A stretch of DNA of 64,000 bases. It comes from Bacillus sp. OV322. GTDB lineage: Bacteria; Bacillota; Bacilli; Bacillales; DSM-1321. The translations under genes and the position numbers were made by a program. The notes below the pieces were generated by a model. It searched no databases. It was not told the origin of the DNA and was given only the letters and a program-made list of their open reading frames with translations. The stretch's first letter is position 1, and the number at the start of each line of letters is the position of its first letter. Of this stretch, positions 1 to 9,517 are shown one piece after another. Location: positions 62,001-126,000 of the forward strand of contig NZ_FOMA01000006.1 of NCBI RefSeq assembly GCF_900112495.1. Reading direction: 5' to 3'.

Positions 1-1002
1 GATTCCTTCTTCAGTTATGATGGCTGTAATAAGATGATTAGGTGTGACATCAAATGCAGGATTGAAGACTGAGACATTTTCAGGGGCGACTGGGACTCCG
101 TGAATATGAGTGATTTCCTTTGGGTTTCTTTCTTCAATAGGAATCAAATCTCCAGTTTCCAGGGATAAATCAAACGTGCTGGAAGGAGCGGCAACATAAA
201 AAGGGATGCCATAGTGATTTGCCAGTACAGCAAGGCTAAGTGTGCCGATTTTATTCGCTGTATCGCCGTTTGCCGTGATCCTGTCCGCACCGACAATGAT
301 ACTTGAGATGTTTTTTGTGCTGATTGTATGTGCAGCCATGTTATCGGATATCAGGGTCACATCAACACCTGCCTGCATCAGCTCCCAGGCAGTCAATCTT
401 GCTCCTTGAAGGACAGGTCTTGTTTCACAAGCAAACACCCTAAGGTTCATTCCCTTTTCAGCTGCTAAGTGAAAGGGGGCAAGAGCGGTGCCGTATCTTG
501 CTGTTGCTATACCACCTGCATTGCAGTGGGTCAAGACAGCCTCTCCAGGCTTAAAAAGCGTTAACCCATATTCTCCAATGCTCCTGCATGTCGCTTCATC
601 TTCAGTGAAAATAGAGATTGCTTCATGTGTCAAATCGGTTTTGGCTCCATTAACACTGCTTGCATCATGAAGCTTTTTCCTCATTCTGTTTAATGACCAG
701 AATAAATTGACAGCAGTTGGCCGTGAAGAAGAAAGGAAGGAAATATCTTCTTCCATTTTTTTTCTGAATGCCAAAAGATCATCTCCAATAAATGCAGAAG
801 CAGAAAGTGCAATGCCGTACGCGGCGGCAATCCCGATTGCTGGAGCTCCTCTGACTTTAAGGGTGGTGATGCTGTCAAAAACATCTTGTATCGTATAAAG
901 GTCAATGAACTCCGTAATCTGAGGCAGGGCCTGCTGGTTAAGAATAGTTATGTGAGTGTCCTTCCACTGGATGGAAGAAGGGATATCTGTCGTTTTTTGC
1001 AT
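1..1002 (-). CDS. mtnA: S-methyl-5-thioribose-1-phosphate isomerase (3' end beyond the window)
   Basis: Isomerises methylthioribose-1-phosphate to methylthioribulose-1-phosphate in methionine salvage. The frame opens at the ATG at 1002 ([10 protein letters not shown]) behind a GGAGA-type ribosome site and stays open for 334 codons to the window edge, so only a short C-terminal end is missing. Family motifs are visible: [13 protein letters not shown] near residue 50, the catalytic-cysteine block [22 protein letters not shown], the catalytic-aspartate block GADRI followed by [11 protein letters not shown], and GVPVAPE. It lies 17 bases downstream of mtnK on the same strand and is probably cotranscribed from the S-box promoter. 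Confidence 0.94.
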   Translation of the reverse strand, partial: MQKTTDIPSSIQWKDTHITILNQQALPQITEFIDLYTIQDVFDSITTLKVRGAPAIGIAAAYGIALSASAFIGDDLLAFRKKMEEDISFLSSSRPTAVNLFWSLNRMRKKLHDASSVNGAKTDLTHEAISIFTEDEATCRSIGEYGLTLFKPGEAVLTHCNAGGIATARYGTALAPFHLAAEKGMNLRVFACETRPVLQGARLTAWELMQAGVDVTLISDNMAAHTISTKNISSIIVGADRITANGDTANKIGTLSLAVLANHYGIPFYVAAPSSTFDLSLETGDLIPIEERNPKEITHIHGVPVAPENVSVFNPAFDVTPNHLITAIITEEGI

Positions 1003-1019
1003 GGATAATCTCCTCAGAA

Positions 1020-2231
1020 TTATAATTTAGCAGTGTATGAAAGTGAAAGGTTATGCTGGCTCACAGCTTCTGTCACCAGTGAAATATCCAGGTGCTTCCT
1101 GTTCTTTATTAAAAATTCCCCGATTCGCAGGGCCACTTTTTTAGCTGAAATACGTGCGTCCTTATCTTGGATTCCGTCCAGATCCTTTACATGGGACAAA
1201 CCGATTGTCCTGCGGATTAATTCACAGCCGGCGAAGCCAAAGGCATCATTGGTGACTTTATTCAGTACAAATTCTAGATAGCCTTCTGTTCTGCAAAAAG
1301 CTTCCTGTCCTTGTGCATTCCAAAGGGCAGTGAAAACCTCCGTAAATGAATCCCAAACATCATGCAGGTGGGTAAAGATGGCTTCTTTTGAATCTTGTGA
1401 TCTGCTGAAAGCCTGAAAGAGCAGATTTGCGATATACTGTCCCAAATCAAATCCAATAGGACCATAAAAAGAAAATTCGGGATCTATTACCTTTGTTTCC
1501 TGTCTGCCTGCAAAGATGCTTCCGGTATGAAGATCTCCATGCAGAAGCGCTTCTTGCTCGGTCAGAAAGCTTTTCTTTAATTTAGCTACTTCAAGCTTCA
1601 GTAAATTATTTTGCCAGATAGCTTGAACTTCTTCCTTCAATTCTGCTTCATAATCATTGGATTCACTATCGAAAAAGGGATCTGTGAAAACAAAGGTTTC
1701 TGTTATATGGCATAATTCAGGATTGGAAAACTGCCGCGCCAATTCCTTTTTCTTTGTGTGAGCTAAAAAATAATCTGAAGTATAGAAAAGAGTTTTTGCA
1801 ATATATTCGCCTATATGCTTTGACAGCAGGGGAAATTCTTCGCCATTAATCAGCCCCTCGCGTGCAATGGTCAGGTGTGATAGGTCCTCCATTACGGTAA
1901 TGGCCAATTTTTCATCAGAATAGTAAATCTTGGGCACATATTCCTTGCAATAGCTTCTAAAAATTACAAGTGCATTTGCTTCAATGGCTGCCCGTTTGAT
2001 TGTAAGCGGCCAGGATTCCCCGATTACTTTGGCATATGGCAGGGCCTGTTTAATAATGATTCCCTTCGATGTGTCTTTTTCAGTAATGCGGAAAACATAA
2101 TTTAAATTGCCATCGCCTATTTCCCTGCAGCTCAAGCTGCCTGCATCTTCAAATAATCCAAGCCGGTGCACGAGCTCCAGAGCGGTTTTTTCGGTCAGTG
2201 GTTCATAATGTGTATGTTCAGCTTCAGTCAT
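1020..2231 (-). CDS. mtnK: S-methyl-5-thioribose kinase
   Basis: Phosphorylates methylthioribose at C1, feeding MtnA. 403 residues from the ATG at 2231, which sits 8 bases behind GGAGGGA; an in-frame extension upstream to 2360 reads through the S-box RNA and is not coding. It has the aminoglycoside-phosphotransferase fold: [10 protein letters not shown] near residue 229 is the catalytic loop and [17 protein letters not shown] the metal-binding segment, both characteristic of MtnK. First gene of an mtnK-mtnA operon led by a SAM riboswitch, so expression should rise when SAM is scarce. Confidence 0.94.
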   Translation of the reverse strand: MTEAEHTHYEPLTEKTALELVHRLGLFEDAGSLSCREIGDGNLNYVFRITEKDTSKGIIIKQALPYAKVIGESWPLTIKRAAIEANALVIFRSYCKEYVPKIYYSDEKLAITVMEDLSHLTIAREGLINGEEFPLLSKHIGEYIAKTLFYTSDYFLAHTKKKELARQFSNPELCHITETFVFTDPFFDSESNDYEAELKEEVQAIWQNNLLKLEVAKLKKSFLTEQEALLHGDLHTGSIFAGRQETKVIDPEFSFYGPIGFDLGQYIANLLFQAFSRSQDSKEAIFTHLHDVWDSFTEVFTALWNAQGQEAFCRTEGYLEFVLNKVTNDAFGFAGCELIRRTIGLSHVKDLDGIQDKDARISAKKVALRIGEFLIKNRKHLDISLVTEAVSQHNLSLSYTAKL

Positions 2232-2263
2232 GAGTAATCCCTCCAAATAATGTATCCGGGGGT

Positions 2264-2298
2264 AAAGAAAAAGCCCCCTTCTAAAAAGAAAGAGGCTT
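2264..2298 (-). terminator. Expression-platform terminator of the mtnK S-box
   Basis: On the minus strand AAGCCTCTTTCT pairs with AGAAGGGGGCTT across a short A/T loop and is followed by TTTTTCTTT, ending about 30 bases before the mtnK start. It should form when SAM is bound by the upstream aptamer. Confidence 0.8.
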
Positions 2299-2316
2299 GA
2301 AGTGTAGGCTTCGCAC

Positions 2317-2472
2317 CTCTTATCTGCCAGAAAGAAATGTCTTTCTGATGGAATTGGCACCGTGCCTTAAGGATTGGATCCGGCGAAAATGTTTCGCCCC
2401 ATTTCACAATGGAATTACGGTCGGTTGCTGGGCTTCATAGGGCCATAACCCTCAGCCTGCTCTTGATAAGAG
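2317..2472 (-). promoter_or_regulatory. SAM-I (S-box) riboswitch upstream of mtnKA
   Basis: Read on the minus strand, the RNA opens with CTCTTATCAAGAGCAGGC, continues GAGGG...GGCCC-ATGAAGCCC-AGCAACC, contains the AAGGCACGGTGCCAATTCC block, and closes with GATAAGAG, which pairs with the opening CTCTTATC to form P1. These are the conserved core elements of the S-box class. The terminator at 2264-2298 is its expression platform. Confidence 0.95.
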
Positions 2473-2514
2473 AAAGTTGATGCTATTAAGTTTTTTTCCT
2501 GGTTCCTGAAATGA

Positions 2515-2544
2515 ATAATAACAATATTTAAAAACATTTGTCAA
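2515..2544 (-). promoter_or_regulatory. Sigma-A promoter of mtnKA leader
   Basis: Minus strand TTGACA (2544-2539), an 18-base spacer and TATTAT (2520-2515), about 40 bases before the riboswitch P1 helix. The -35 hexamer is perfect. Confidence 0.6.
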
Positions 2545-2562
2545 CGCTGAATTTTTAGAATA

Positions 2563-3345
2563 TCAATAAAATTCCGGCCGCCTGTCAGAGAAAACAGGTA
2601 TTTGCTTCCGGACATGTTCGGTGTTTGCAAAATCGATTGTCCCTGTGATAATTGCTTCTTCTTCTGCAGCTTCAGCCACTATTTCTCCCCATGGATCAAT
2701 GATCATGGAATGTCCTGCGAATAGGTTTTTCGGGTCGCTGCCTGAACGATTTACTGCTATTACATATGCCTGGTTTTCTATTGCCCTGCTGATTAACAGG
2801 GCTCTCCAGTGCGAAAGGCGGGGTTTAGGCCACTCTGCAGAAACAAATAGGGCTTGTGCACCTTTTAAAGCATGGGCACGTATCCATTCCGGAAATCTGA
2901 TATCATAGCAAATAAAGCCTGCGCAGAGCATGCCTTCCAAAGAAAAAAGCCCATCTTCTTTTCCCGGCTGCAGATAATGATGTTCATCCATCAAGCGAAA
3001 TAGGTGAAGTTTATCATACTCTTTAATCAGCTCGCCATGCTTGCTGATGACGATGAGCGTGTTTGTTATTCCTTCTGCTGTTTTTTTCGCAACAGAACCG
3101 CCCACTAAGTGGATGCGGTATTTTTTTGCGCAATTCTGCAGAAATGCCACGGTTTCGGCAGCTTCTTCATCAGCTATTTCATCAAGCCTGCCGAGATCAT
3201 ATCCCGTTGTCCATAGCTCAGGCAAAACCGCTATATCCGGGCTTTCCTCTGCAGCTTTCCGGATGAGCTCTTCTGCCTTGGCATAATTTTGTGCGGGGCT
3301 GCCAAAGGATATATCCATTTGTATGCAGGCTATTTTCCATTTCAT
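2563..3345 (-). CDS. mtnU: Carbon-nitrogen hydrolase of the methionine salvage locus (MtnU/YkrU type)
   Basis: 260-residue nitrilase-superfamily hydrolase, probably the omega-amidase-like protein found in Bacillus mtn loci, which would remove the keto-acid amide left by MtnE transamination (role inferred from family and position). The Glu-Lys-Cys triad is visible: LPELWTTGYD, YDKLHLF and GFICYDIRFPEW. The start is taken at 3345, six bases behind GGAGGAAG; the upstream in-frame ATG at 3360 lacks such a site. It lies between mtnKA and mtnE, divergent from mtnE. Confidence 0.86.
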   Translation of the reverse strand: MKWKIACIQMDISFGSPAQNYAKAEELIRKAAEESPDIAVLPELWTTGYDLGRLDEIADEEAAETVAFLQNCAKKYRIHLVGGSVAKKTAEGITNTLIVISKHGELIKEYDKLHLFRLMDEHHYLQPGKEDGLFSLEGMLCAGFICYDIRFPEWIRAHALKGAQALFVSAEWPKPRLSHWRALLISRAIENQAYVIAVNRSGSDPKNLFAGHSMIIDPWGEIVAEAAEEEAIITGTIDFANTEHVRKQIPVFSDRRPEFY

Positions 3346-3447
3346 GTTATCTTCCTCCATGATTTCATAGAATTTTCTTTACATTAGTAATTTTAAGATA
3401 TATCATTTGTGACGAGAATTTCAAGAAATTTCAGAGAAGGTGCCAAA

Positions 3448-4620
3448 ATGACAGAATTCCAAAAATCAGAGCTGCTCAAAAATTTGCCTCAGCAGTTTTT
3501 TACTTCACTGGTCTCTAAGGTGAACAGCAGAACAGAACAAGGACATGATGTAATTAATTTAGGGCAAGGAAACCCGGATATGCCAACACCGCAGCATATT
3601 ATTAAAAAGCTGCAGCAGGCTGCAGAAAATCCTGTTAACCATAAATATTCGCCATTTAAGGGGCTTCGGTCACTGAAAGAAGCTGCAGCAGAATTTTATG
3701 AAAGAGAATATAATGTCAAACTTGATCCCGATTCAGAAGTTGCCATCCTGTTCGGAGGAAAAGCGGGGCTTGTAGAATTGCCGCAATGCCTGATGAATCC
3801 AGGTGACACAGCGCTGGTTCCAGATCCCGGGTACCCTGATTATATGTCCGGGATAGCGATGGCGCAGGCCAAAATCGAAACCCTGCCGCTTCTGCAGGAA
3901 AACGGTTTTCTGCCGGATTATGATGGAATCGGCCAAGAAACACTCGATTTGGCAAAACTGATGTTCTTAAACTATCCTAATAATCCGACGGGTGCAGCAG
4001 CTACAGAAGATTTCTTTGAGAAAACAGTAAAGCTTGCGAAGAAGCACTCCATCTGCGTCGTTCATGATTTTGCGTATGGTGCCATCGGGTTTGGCGGCAA
4101 AAAGCCTCTGAGCTTCCTTCAGACACAGGGAGCAAAGGACATTGGGATTGAAATATATACACTTTCCAAAACCTATAACATGGCCGGCTGGCGTGTGGGT
4201 TTTGCTGTCGGAAACTCCAGTGTGATAGAAGCGATTGAACTTTTGCAGGATCATATGTATGTGAGCTTATTCCCGGCCGTCCAGGAGGCTGCACAAGAAG
4301 CGCTGCTGCATTCCCAGGAATGCGTCAACGAACTGGTGAATATTTATGAATCCCGGAAAAAGGCATTCATAGGAGGCCTGCGCTCTATAGGGTGGAATGT
4401 ATCTTCGCCAGATGGCTCTTTTTTTGCATGGCTTAAAGTTCCGGCTGGATTTACTTCACAGGAATTTTCAGATTACCTACTTCAGCATGCACATGTTGCA
4501 ATGGCAGCAGGAGCAGGTTTTGGGGAATACGGAGAAGGATATGTAAGGGCAGGACTGCTAACCGGTGAAGACAGGCTTTTGGAGGCTGTCAGGAGAATAG
4601 ATGCGTTACATTTATTTTAA
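3448..4620 (+). CDS. mtnE: Methionine salvage aminotransferase (MtnE/YkrV)
   Basis: Class I/II PLP aminotransferase of 390 residues that would transaminate 4-methylthio-2-oxobutyrate to methionine, the last step of salvage. Motifs: NLGQGNPDMPTP near residue 40, FLNYPNNPTGA, HDFAYGAIGFGG and the PLP-lysine block SKTYNMAGWRVGFAVGN. The start at 3448 follows AGAAGGTG; a longer in-frame reading from 3409 has no ribosome site. It is divergent from mtnU and immediately upstream of the mtnWXBD S-box leader, the same order as in B. subtilis. Confidence 0.9.
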   Translation: MTEFQKSELLKNLPQQFFTSLVSKVNSRTEQGHDVINLGQGNPDMPTPQHIIKKLQQAAENPVNHKYSPFKGLRSLKEAAAEFYEREYNVKLDPDSEVAILFGGKAGLVELPQCLMNPGDTALVPDPGYPDYMSGIAMAQAKIETLPLLQENGFLPDYDGIGQETLDLAKLMFLNYPNNPTGAAATEDFFEKTVKLAKKHSICVVHDFAYGAIGFGGKKPLSFLQTQGAKDIGIEIYTLSKTYNMAGWRVGFAVGNSSVIEAIELLQDHMYVSLFPAVQEAAQEALLHSQECVNELVNIYESRKKAFIGGLRSIGWNVSSPDGSFFAWLKVPAGFTSQEFSDYLLQHAHVAMAAGAGFGEYGEGYVRAGLLTGEDRLLEAVRRIDALHLF

Positions 4621-4713
4621 CTTCTAATACATGTTTTGAAACGCTGGCCAGAACGGACTATAACAGGCAGCAGCGGCAGGGCAAATTCTTTACACATTGA
4701 ACTCGGAAAGTGA

Positions 4714-4742
4714 TTGACAAGAAATAAATTTCCTGTCATACT
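4714..4742 (+). promoter_or_regulatory. Sigma-A promoter of the mtnWXBD leader
   Basis: TTGACA, 17-base spacer, CATACT, followed about 55 bases later by the S-box P1 helix. Confidence 0.6.
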
Positions 4743-4795
4743 CCGAATATGAATTATTAAACAATTTCAAAAACATGATTAATTAAAATATTTCA

Positions 4796-4949
4796 TTTTC
4801 TTATTGTGAGCAGGTGGAGGGAACTAGCCCGATGAAGCCCGGCAACCGACTGTAATACCATTGTGAAGTGGGGCGAATACGTTCGCCGGATGAATAATCC
4901 GCAAGGCACGGTGCTAATTCTTGCAGCTTTTTGCTGAAAGATAAGAAGA
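4796..4949 (+). promoter_or_regulatory. SAM-I (S-box) riboswitch upstream of mtnWXBD
   Basis: Contains GAGCAGGTGGAGGGA, CCCGATGAAGCCC, GGCAACC, GCAAGGCACGGTGCTAATTC and the closing ATAAGAA that pairs with TTCTTAT at the 5' end. It is nearly the same design as the mtnK aptamer, including an extended GGGGCGAA...TTCGCC side helix. Confidence 0.95.
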
Positions 4950-4961
4950 TGGCTCAAAAGG

Positions 4962-4987
4962 CCTCTTCTTTCTGAAGAGGTTTTTTT
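4962..4987 (+). terminator. Expression-platform terminator of the mtnW S-box
   Basis: CCTCTTC-TTTC-GAAGAGG followed by seven T residues. The T-tract is also the insertion target of the miniature element at 4992-5120. Confidence 0.85.
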
Positions 4988-4991
4988 ATTT

Positions 4992-5120
4992 GGAATTTTC
5001 TAAAGATGGTTGTTTTTTTAATTTGTTATGTGAGACGTTCCCATTGGTTGATTAGAGCGAGCATCCTGAATCGGAAATCAGCCACATTATTTCATAGCAG
5101 CAAAGTTTACGAAAACAGCC
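4992..5120 (+). mobile_element. Miniature inverted-repeat element, copy 1 (in the mtnW leader)
   Basis: 129-base element flanked by a perfect 8-base direct repeat TTTTATTT (4984-4991 and 5121-5128). The left end GGAATTTTCTAAAG and the inverted right end GGCTGTTTTCGTAAAC match the ends of three other copies in this window (24610-24823, 49253-49650, 54936-55151). This copy lacks the GC-rich centre. It separates the S-box terminator from the mtnW ribosome site. Confidence 0.8.
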
Positions 5121-5149
5121 TTTTATTTTTACATCCGGGAGTGAAATCT

Positions 5150-6394
5150 GTGAGTGAAGTTATAGCAACATATATGGTCCATGATTCAAAAGGAAATCAC
5201 GAAAAAAAGGCAGAGGGAATTGCCCTTGGATTAACAGTAGGAACGTGGACAGATTTGCCCCTGCTGGAACAAGAGCAGCTCAAAAAGCATAAAGGGCGGG
5301 TCTTGTCTGTAGAAGAGCTGGATCAGAGAGAAAATGTTAATAATTATTTTGGTGAAAAAACATTTCGCTCCATCATTAAAATTGCTTATCCTGCTCTCAA
5401 TTTTTCGGCTGATCTTCCGGCAATATTGACAACGGTTTTCGGTAAGCTCTCACTGGACGGCGCCATAAAATTATTGGATCTTGAACTAACTGGGGAGTTG
5501 AGAAAATCCTTCCCAGGTCCGCGATATGGAATAAAGGGTATTCGCGAAAAACTTGATGTGTTTGGCCGGCCGCTGGTTATGAGCATATTTAAAGGAGTCA
5601 TCGGCAGAGATCTTTCGTATCTGAAAAGCCAGCTCAGCGCCCAAGCCAAGGGGGGCGTTGATTTAGTAAAAGATGATGAAATTCTTTTTGAAAATGATCA
5701 GACGCCTTTTCTTGACCGGATAATACAGGGAAAGGAAGTGCTCCGGCAGTCTTACGAAGAAACAGGAAAGAGGACACTATATGCTGTTAATCTGACAGGC
5801 AGCACATTCGCCTTGGCCGATAAAGCAAGGATGGCTGCTGAAGCAGGTGCTGACGCTTTATTATTCAATGTCTTTTCATATGGGCTGGACGTTCTTCAGA
5901 GTTTAAGAGAATTGGAGGATGTCTCCCTTCCCATCATGGCACATCCTGCATTCAGCGGTTCATTGACAGCATCGGAATTTTACGGAGTTTCCCATCCGCT
6001 GCTTTTAGGCAAGCTTGTCAGGTATGCTGGAGCTGATTTATCACTTTTTCCATCACCATATGGAAATGTCGCGCTTGACCGGAGCATTGCCATTGAGCTC
6101 GCCGGTCAGCTGACAAAAGTGGAAGAGCCATGGAATACAGCCTTTCCTGTACCGTCAGCTGGCATCCACCCAGGCATGGTGCCGCATTTAATAGAGGATT
6201 TCGGGAAGGATTGCGTGATAAATGCAGGCGGAGGAGTGCATGGCCATCCGGATGGAGCAGCAGGCGGCGGCAAGGCATTCCGCCAGGCTGTAGAAGCTTC
6301 GTTAAACGGTATAAGTCTTGAAGTTGCTGCAAGGGATCATCAGGAACTCCGGAAAGCCCTGGATTTGTGGGGAGGTGTTCCTGAGAGACTATGA
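5150..6394 (+). CDS. mtnW: 2,3-diketo-5-methylthiopentyl-1-phosphate enolase (RuBisCO-like protein)
   Basis: Enolises diketo-methylthiopentyl phosphate; a RuBisCO-like protein of 414 residues. The GTG at 5150 ([10 protein letters not shown]) is chosen because it matches the N-terminus of B. subtilis MtnW and follows GGGAG; 48 upstream in-frame codons lie mostly in the inserted element. The [19 protein letters not shown] block and [10 protein letters not shown], containing the lysine carbamylated in RuBisCO-type enzymes, are intact. The catalytic RuBisCO loop-6 context differs, as expected for an enolase. It overlaps mtnX by four bases (ATGA). Confidence 0.94.
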   Translation: MSEVIATYMVHDSKGNHEKKAEGIALGLTVGTWTDLPLLEQEQLKKHKGRVLSVEELDQRENVNNYFGEKTFRSIIKIAYPALNFSADLPAILTTVFGKLSLDGAIKLLDLELTGELRKSFPGPRYGIKGIREKLDVFGRPLVMSIFKGVIGRDLSYLKSQLSAQAKGGVDLVKDDEILFENDQTPFLDRIIQGKEVLRQSYEETGKRTLYAVNLTGSTFALADKARMAAEAGADALLFNVFSYGLDVLQSLRELEDVSLPIMAHPAFSGSLTASEFYGVSHPLLLGKLVRYAGADLSLFPSPYGNVALDRSIAIELAGQLTKVEEPWNTAFPVPSAGIHPGMVPHLIEDFGKDCVINAGGGVHGHPDGAAGGGKAFRQAVEASLNGISLEVAARDHQELRKALDLWGGVPERL

Positions 6395-7047
6395 AACCAA
6401 TCATTTTTTGCGACTTTGACGGAACAATCACGAACAGCGACAACATTATAGCTATCATGAAAGAATTCGCTCCCGAAGGATGGGAATCGATAAAAGATGA
6501 TGTTCTATCCCAGAAAGTGAGCATTTCTGAAGGTGTTGGAAAGATGTTTTCCCTGCTCGATAGCGGGCTTGAGCAGGACATTATCGAATTTGTCAAAAGC
6601 AGTGCTGTTATTCGGGACGGATTCCGGGAATTTGTTGCATTTGCCAGGCAAAACAGCATCCCTTTATACGTTGTCAGCGGCGGGATTGATTTCTTTATTG
6701 AACCACTGCTTGAAAATATATTGGATTTGGATCTTTTATACTGCAATAAGGCGGTCTTTGAACAGGAAAACATTTCGATAGAATGGCCGAATTCCTGTGA
6801 TGACCAATGCCAGAATGGATGCGGCTGCTGCAAGCCTTCCATCATGAGGAAGATCTCGGAAGCTGATACATATAAAATTGTCATTGGCGATTCTATCACT
6901 GACTTTGAAGCAGCCAAAGAAGCAGATTTGGTTTTAGCAAGAGATTTCCTGACTGAAAAATGCATGGAAGAAGGAATCAGCTACCAGCCCTTTCAAACAT
7001 TTTTTGATTGTATAAACATCCTTAAGCTAAAACTGGAGGCGGCTTAG
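6391..7047 (+). CDS. mtnX: 2-hydroxy-3-keto-5-methylthiopentenyl-1-phosphate phosphatase
   Basis: HAD-superfamily phosphatase of 218 residues acting after MtnW. The nucleophile motif is [12 protein letters not shown] (Asp8 and Asp10), motif II is VVSGG and motif III/IV is [16 protein letters not shown]. Translationally coupled to mtnW through an ATGA overlap and three bases ahead of mtnB. Confidence 0.94.
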   Translation: MKPIIFCDFDGTITNSDNIIAIMKEFAPEGWESIKDDVLSQKVSISEGVGKMFSLLDSGLEQDIIEFVKSSAVIRDGFREFVAFARQNSIPLYVVSGGIDFFIEPLLENILDLDLLYCNKAVFEQENISIEWPNSCDDQCQNGCGCCKPSIMRKISEADTYKIVIGDSITDFEAAKEADLVLARDFLTEKCMEEGISYQPFQTFFDCINILKLKLEAA

Positions 7048-7050
7048 TGT

Positions 7051-7677
7051 ATGAGTATCTATGAAAAAGAATGGCAGGAGCTTGCTGATATCAAGGATGA
7101 ACTTGCCGCACGTGACTGGTTTATGGGAACAAGCGGAAACCTTTCCATCAAGGTGAAAGGAACAAAAACCTTTCTGATTACTGCCAGCGGAAAGGATAAA
7201 AGGAAGAGGACCAGTGAAGATTTTCTGCTTGCAGATGAAAATGGCGAGCCGGCTGAAGAAACATTGCTGCGGCCTTCTGCAGAGACGCTTTTGCATACGG
7301 AAATCTACAGAAAAACGGATGCAGGCTGTGTGCTTCACATCCATACCGTGGAAAATAACGTCATTTCAGATCTTTACGCAGATAAAGGAAAAGTGACCTT
7401 CAAAGGCCACGAAATTATCAAAGCCACTGGAAGATGGGAGGAAGATGCAGAGTTCACAATTCCTATTGTGCATAATCATGCGGATATACCTGCTCTTTCA
7501 ACGGAATTTTCGAAGTTTATTGAAAGCTCCGCCGGTGCCATACTGATCCGCAATCATGGAATTACAGTATGGGGAAGGACACCGCTGGAAGCAAAGAAGT
7601 ATCTTGAGGCAAGCGAATTTCTTTTTCAGTACCATCTGCTATTAAGGCAGCAGGCTGCATATGCAGTTTCATTATAA
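7051..7677 (+). CDS. mtnB: Methylthioribulose-1-phosphate dehydratase
   Basis: Class II aldolase/adducin-fold zinc enzyme of 208 residues that dehydrates methylthioribulose-1-phosphate, the step between MtnA and MtnW. Visible motifs are [10 protein letters not shown] near residue 28, ITASGKDK, the zinc ligands LHIHTVENN near residue 95 and RNHGITVWG. Third gene of the mtnWXBD operon. Confidence 0.93.
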   Translation: MSIYEKEWQELADIKDELAARDWFMGTSGNLSIKVKGTKTFLITASGKDKRKRTSEDFLLADENGEPAEETLLRPSAETLLHTEIYRKTDAGCVLHIHTVENNVISDLYADKGKVTFKGHEIIKATGRWEEDAEFTIPIVHNHADIPALSTEFSKFIESSAGAILIRNHGITVWGRTPLEAKKYLEASEFLFQYHLLLRQQAAYAVSL

Positions 7678-7695
7678 AAATTGGAGGGATTATAC

Positions 7696-8229
7696 ATGGC
7701 GAGCATTAAAATTCATGGAACAGCTGAATTGATTGAAGGAAGGGAAAAGGTACATGCTTTTCTGCAAAATGAGGGAGTTATTTATGAAAACTGGGATATT
7801 GAAAAACTTCCAGAGCAATTAAGGGAAAAGTTTCAGCTTACTGATGAAGAAAAGAATGAGATTCTTCAGTCCTTTCAAGAAGAAATCACGGAAATCTCCG
7901 ATAGAAGGGGCTATAAATCCCATGATGTGATTACGCTTTCGGATTCAACCCCAAATCTTGATGCCTTACTCAGCAATTTTAAACAGGAGCACCATCATTC
8001 AGATGACGAAGTTCGTTTTATTGTAAGCGGACATGGCTTATTTGCCATTGAAGGAAAAGAAGGTACATGGTTCGATGTGAATCTGGATCCTGGTGATTTA
8101 ATCAGCGTACCGGAATCTGTCCGCCATTATTTTACCCTTCAGGAGGACCGCAAAGTTGTGGCTGTCCGCATTTTTGTAACAACGGAAGGCTGGGTGCCAA
8201 TCTATGAAAAAGAAGAAATCCAAGCCTGA
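7696..8229 (+). CDS. mtnD: Acireductone dioxygenase
   Basis: Cupin dioxygenase of 177 residues that cleaves acireductone to the keto acid substrate of MtnE plus formate (Fe form) or carbon monoxide (Ni form). Metal ligands are in HHHSDDEVRFIVSG (near residue 99) and SVPESVRHYF. The ATG at 7696, seven bases after GGAGGGA, is preferred to an in-frame TTG at 7681 that lies inside that ribosome site. Last gene of the operon, followed by a strong terminator. Confidence 0.94.
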   Translation: MASIKIHGTAELIEGREKVHAFLQNEGVIYENWDIEKLPEQLREKFQLTDEEKNEILQSFQEEITEISDRRGYKSHDVITLSDSTPNLDALLSNFKQEHHHSDDEVRFIVSGHGLFAIEGKEGTWFDVNLDPGDLISVPESVRHYFTLQEDRKVVAVRIFVTTEGWVPIYEKEEIQA

Positions 8230-8254
8230 ATAAAACGATAATGTAAGCTAATAA

Positions 8255-8296
8255 AAAGGCCGTCCGTTCCCAAAAAGAGGGAGAGGCGGCCTTATT
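8255..8296 (+). terminator. Terminator of mtnWXBD
   Basis: AAGGCCGTCC pairs with GAGGCGGCCTT around a purine-rich loop and is followed by ATTTGTT. Confidence 0.75.
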
Positions 8297-8668
8297 TGTT
8301 AGTCTATTTCCGGATGTTCTGCAGACCCTTTTAATGCTTATTCTAATTCATTCATAATGTCTTGCAGTGTCTGCTGGGTATGCCGGCGAAAAAATGTGGT
8401 TGACTATTTAATGTAAGCGACCGAAAAACTCTACAAGAAAATGGAGGACATGTTCAATATATCGAAGCTTTACTGAGGTCTTTTAATCTAAGAGACTTGG
8501 TCAGCGGCGATCTAATTCATAACCAATATTGTTGAAGTAGATCAGGATTGTTTAAGAAGAACTATTAAAATTATTCCATATTTTCCGAACAGATTATAAA
8601 AGAATAGTATAAAATAGATTCAGTAGGTTTTATTCAACTAAAAAGAAGGAATCTAAAGAGGATTAAAA
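8297..8668 (+). other. Gene-poor spacer between mtnD and the pentapeptide gene
   Basis: No complete gene seen. A short open stretch around 8440-8545 has no good start or ribosome site and I do not recognise its translation. The last 150 bases become AT-rich, consistent with a promoter region for the next gene, but no convincing hexamer pair stands out. Confidence 0.4.
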
Positions 8669-9517
8669 ATGAATAAAGAAAAAGCCCAAAATATTAGAGA
8701 AGGTTTAACTGCTGATTGTTCTAAATGCTTTGGACTCTGCTGCACAGCACTTAATATTATTGCATCGAGTGATTTTCCCATTAACAAGCCCGCAGGTACT
8801 CCCTGCATGAATTTGCAATCTGATTATAGCTGCCAAATTCATAGCCGGTTAAGAGAAAAGGGTTTTAATGGCTGTACAGTATTTGATTGTTTAGGTGCTG
8901 GACAAGTTGTTTCTCAAATTACTTTTAATGGCCAAAGTTGGCAAGATAATCCTGAAACTGGACAAAAAATGTTCCGAGTTTTTTCTTTAATGGAACAAAT
9001 CCATGAGATGATTGCATATGCAGCAGAAGTCTTATCGTATGATATTTCAAGTGCCTTGTCTGGTAAGTTAACTGAGAAATTGGAGGAGTTACAGAATTTA
9101 GCAAAATTAGGTGCTGATGAACTATTATCTCTTGATTTGATAATGTACCGATTTTCGTTGAATGAGCTACTTACAGCAGCAAGTAATTCTATTAGAGAAA
9201 ATATCATTGCAAAGTTACCGGGTGATAAAAAAATCAAAGATTTTTACCATGCGAGAGCAGATTGGATGGGGAAAAAATTAAAGAACAAAGATTTAAGGGC
9301 AAATGATTTTAGAGGAGCATATTTAATTGCTGCCGATATGCGAAATACTGATTTAAGGGCGGTTAATTTTATTGGTGCAGATTTGCGGGATGCTGATTTT
9401 AGTGGGGCCGATCTATCTGTCAGTATGTTTTTGACACAAATGCAAATAAATTCGGCTAAAGGTGACGTAAAAACAAAATTACCTGCTCATATACAACGGC
9501 CTTCTCATTGGATTTAA
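8669..9517 (+). CDS. Pentapeptide-repeat protein with an N-terminal cysteine cluster
   Basis: 282 residues. The N-terminal third holds a cysteine-rich block (DCSKCFGLCC at about 16-25, then PCMN, YSCQIH, GCTVFDC) that could bind a metal or cluster. The middle is helical without recognised motifs. The C-terminus (about 205-255) is a run of pentapeptide repeats with A(D/N)(L/F/M) cores (LRANDF, LIAADM, LRAVNF, LRDADF, SGADL). Function is unknown; similar proteins occur across Firmicutes. Ribosome site AGAGGAT lies seven bases before the ATG. AT-richer than the flanking mtn genes. Confidence 0.75.
   Translation: MNKEKAQNIREGLTADCSKCFGLCCTALNIIASSDFPINKPAGTPCMNLQSDYSCQIHSRLREKGFNGCTVFDCLGAGQVVSQITFNGQSWQDNPETGQKMFRVFSLMEQIHEMIAYAAEVLSYDISSALSGKLTEKLEELQNLAKLGADELLSLDLIMYRFSLNELLTAASNSIRENIIAKLPGDKKIKDFYHARADWMGKKLKNKDLRANDFRGAYLIAADMRNTDLRAVNFIGADLRDADFSGADLSVSMFLTQMQINSAKGDVKTKLPAHIQRPSHWI

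Noticed and set aside
2232-2360. In-frame N-terminal extension of mtnK to 446 residues
   Set aside because: It would translate the S-box expression platform; the ATG at 2231 has a proper GGAGGGA site and matches the family length.
5006-5149. N-terminal extension of mtnW by 48 codons
   Set aside because: It is mostly the inserted miniature element; the GTG at 5150 aligns with the N-terminus of known MtnW.
6018-6965. Minus-strand 315-codon open frame opposite mtnW/mtnX
   Set aside because: It lies wholly antisense to two well-supported enzyme genes and has no family resemblance.
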